In this document: positions 15,434-15,484 of the stretch, piece after piece
How positions within the stretch are numbered: the first letter of the stretch is position 1
Layout of the letters: every line of letters starts with the position of its first letter
NCBI GenBank assembly: GCA_964446285.1
Contig: CAYUNT010000107.1
Span: 1 to 15,484, forward strand
Source: CAYUNT01 sp964446285
Lineage (GTDB): Bacteria; Sumerlaeota; Sumerlaeia; SLMS01; CAYUNT01
Direction of reading: 5' to 3'
Length of the DNA stretch: 15,484 bases
Notes under the pieces: generated by a model
Told to the model about the DNA's origin: nothing
The model's input: the letters and a program-made list of their open reading frames with translations, nothing else
The model's database searches: none
Made by a program: the position numbers and the translations under genes

Positions 15434-15475
15434 GAGTTGTGGGGTGTGAGTTGTGGGTGGTGAGTTGTGGGCGAA
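15434..15475. repeat. 14-nt tandem repeat, three copies
   Basis: Three consecutive 14-nt units start with the invariant GAGTTGTGGG: 15434-15447, 15448-15461 and 15462-15475. The last four bases of each unit vary (GTGT, TGGT, CGAA). They lie about 130 nt upstream of the adaptor gene, near the window edge. The strand asymmetry (G/T-rich plus strand) is strong. Possible roles are direct-repeat binding sites for a regulator or simply slippage-generated DNA. The rest of 15306-15433 holds no clear promoter; a GAGGAGAG motif on the minus strand near 15368-15375 has no start codon at the right distance. Confidence 0.6.
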
Positions 15476-15484
15476 GAGCGAATA

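Noticed and set aside
15434..15475. Possible CRISPR array
   Set aside because: The repeat is 14 nt with no unique spacers, so it is a simple tandem repeat. The palindrome cluster at 10366-10564 was also considered and rejected because repeats and spacing are irregular.

Overview
The window looks like chromosome from a GC-rich, Gram-negative (diderm) bacterium. It carries lpxD (lipid A synthesis), a periplasmic adaptor plus RND efflux pump, and two Sec-exported enzymes with Ala/Pro/Gln-rich linkers. Several palindromic or dispersed repeat families sit between the genes. I cannot place the organism reliably. The mix of small toxin-antitoxin genes, GTG/TTG starts and short palindromic repeats would suit an environmental lineage outside the well-studied proteobacteria, but that is inference. 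I see no rRNA, tRNA, CRISPR array, transposase or phage gene.

Left arm (176-3777, all minus strand). Transcription order is lpxD, a VapB-like antitoxin, a PIN-domain toxin (10-nt overlap, GTG start with strong ribosome binding site), a small cysteine-containing hypothetical protein, and an MFS transporter. A palindrome cluster lies beyond the transporter's 3' end (1-175). Gaps of about 60-115 nt leave it open whether this is one transcript.

Middle (4264-10186, all plus strand). Order is an exported papain-like C1 peptidase, a minimal nucleotidyltransferase without its usual HEPN partner, an AzgA-type NCS2 purine permease overlapping it, an exported SGNH/GDSL hydrolase, and a 490-aa protein of unknown function. 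The last is clearly AT-richer than its neighbours and resembles DUF5677 proteins in its C-terminal half. A roughly 100-nt imperfect inverted repeat of the CACAAAG type separates the permease from the SGNH gene. The lpxD/peptidase divergent gap is about 490 nt.

Right arm (10598-15305, minus strand). A periplasmic adaptor and an RND permease are joined by an ATGA stop/start overlap and form a tripartite-efflux operon; no outer-membrane channel gene is visible. A short gene resembling toxin-antitoxin antitoxins follows 53 nt later. Between this arm and the middle arm, where genes converge, lies a second cluster of six short palindromes (10366-10564).

I did not find a complete, obviously new system. 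The best leads are the AT-rich DUF5677-like gene with an inverted repeat over its start codon, the nucleotidyltransferase translationally coupled to a purine permease, and the orphan antitoxin-like gene behind the efflux pump.
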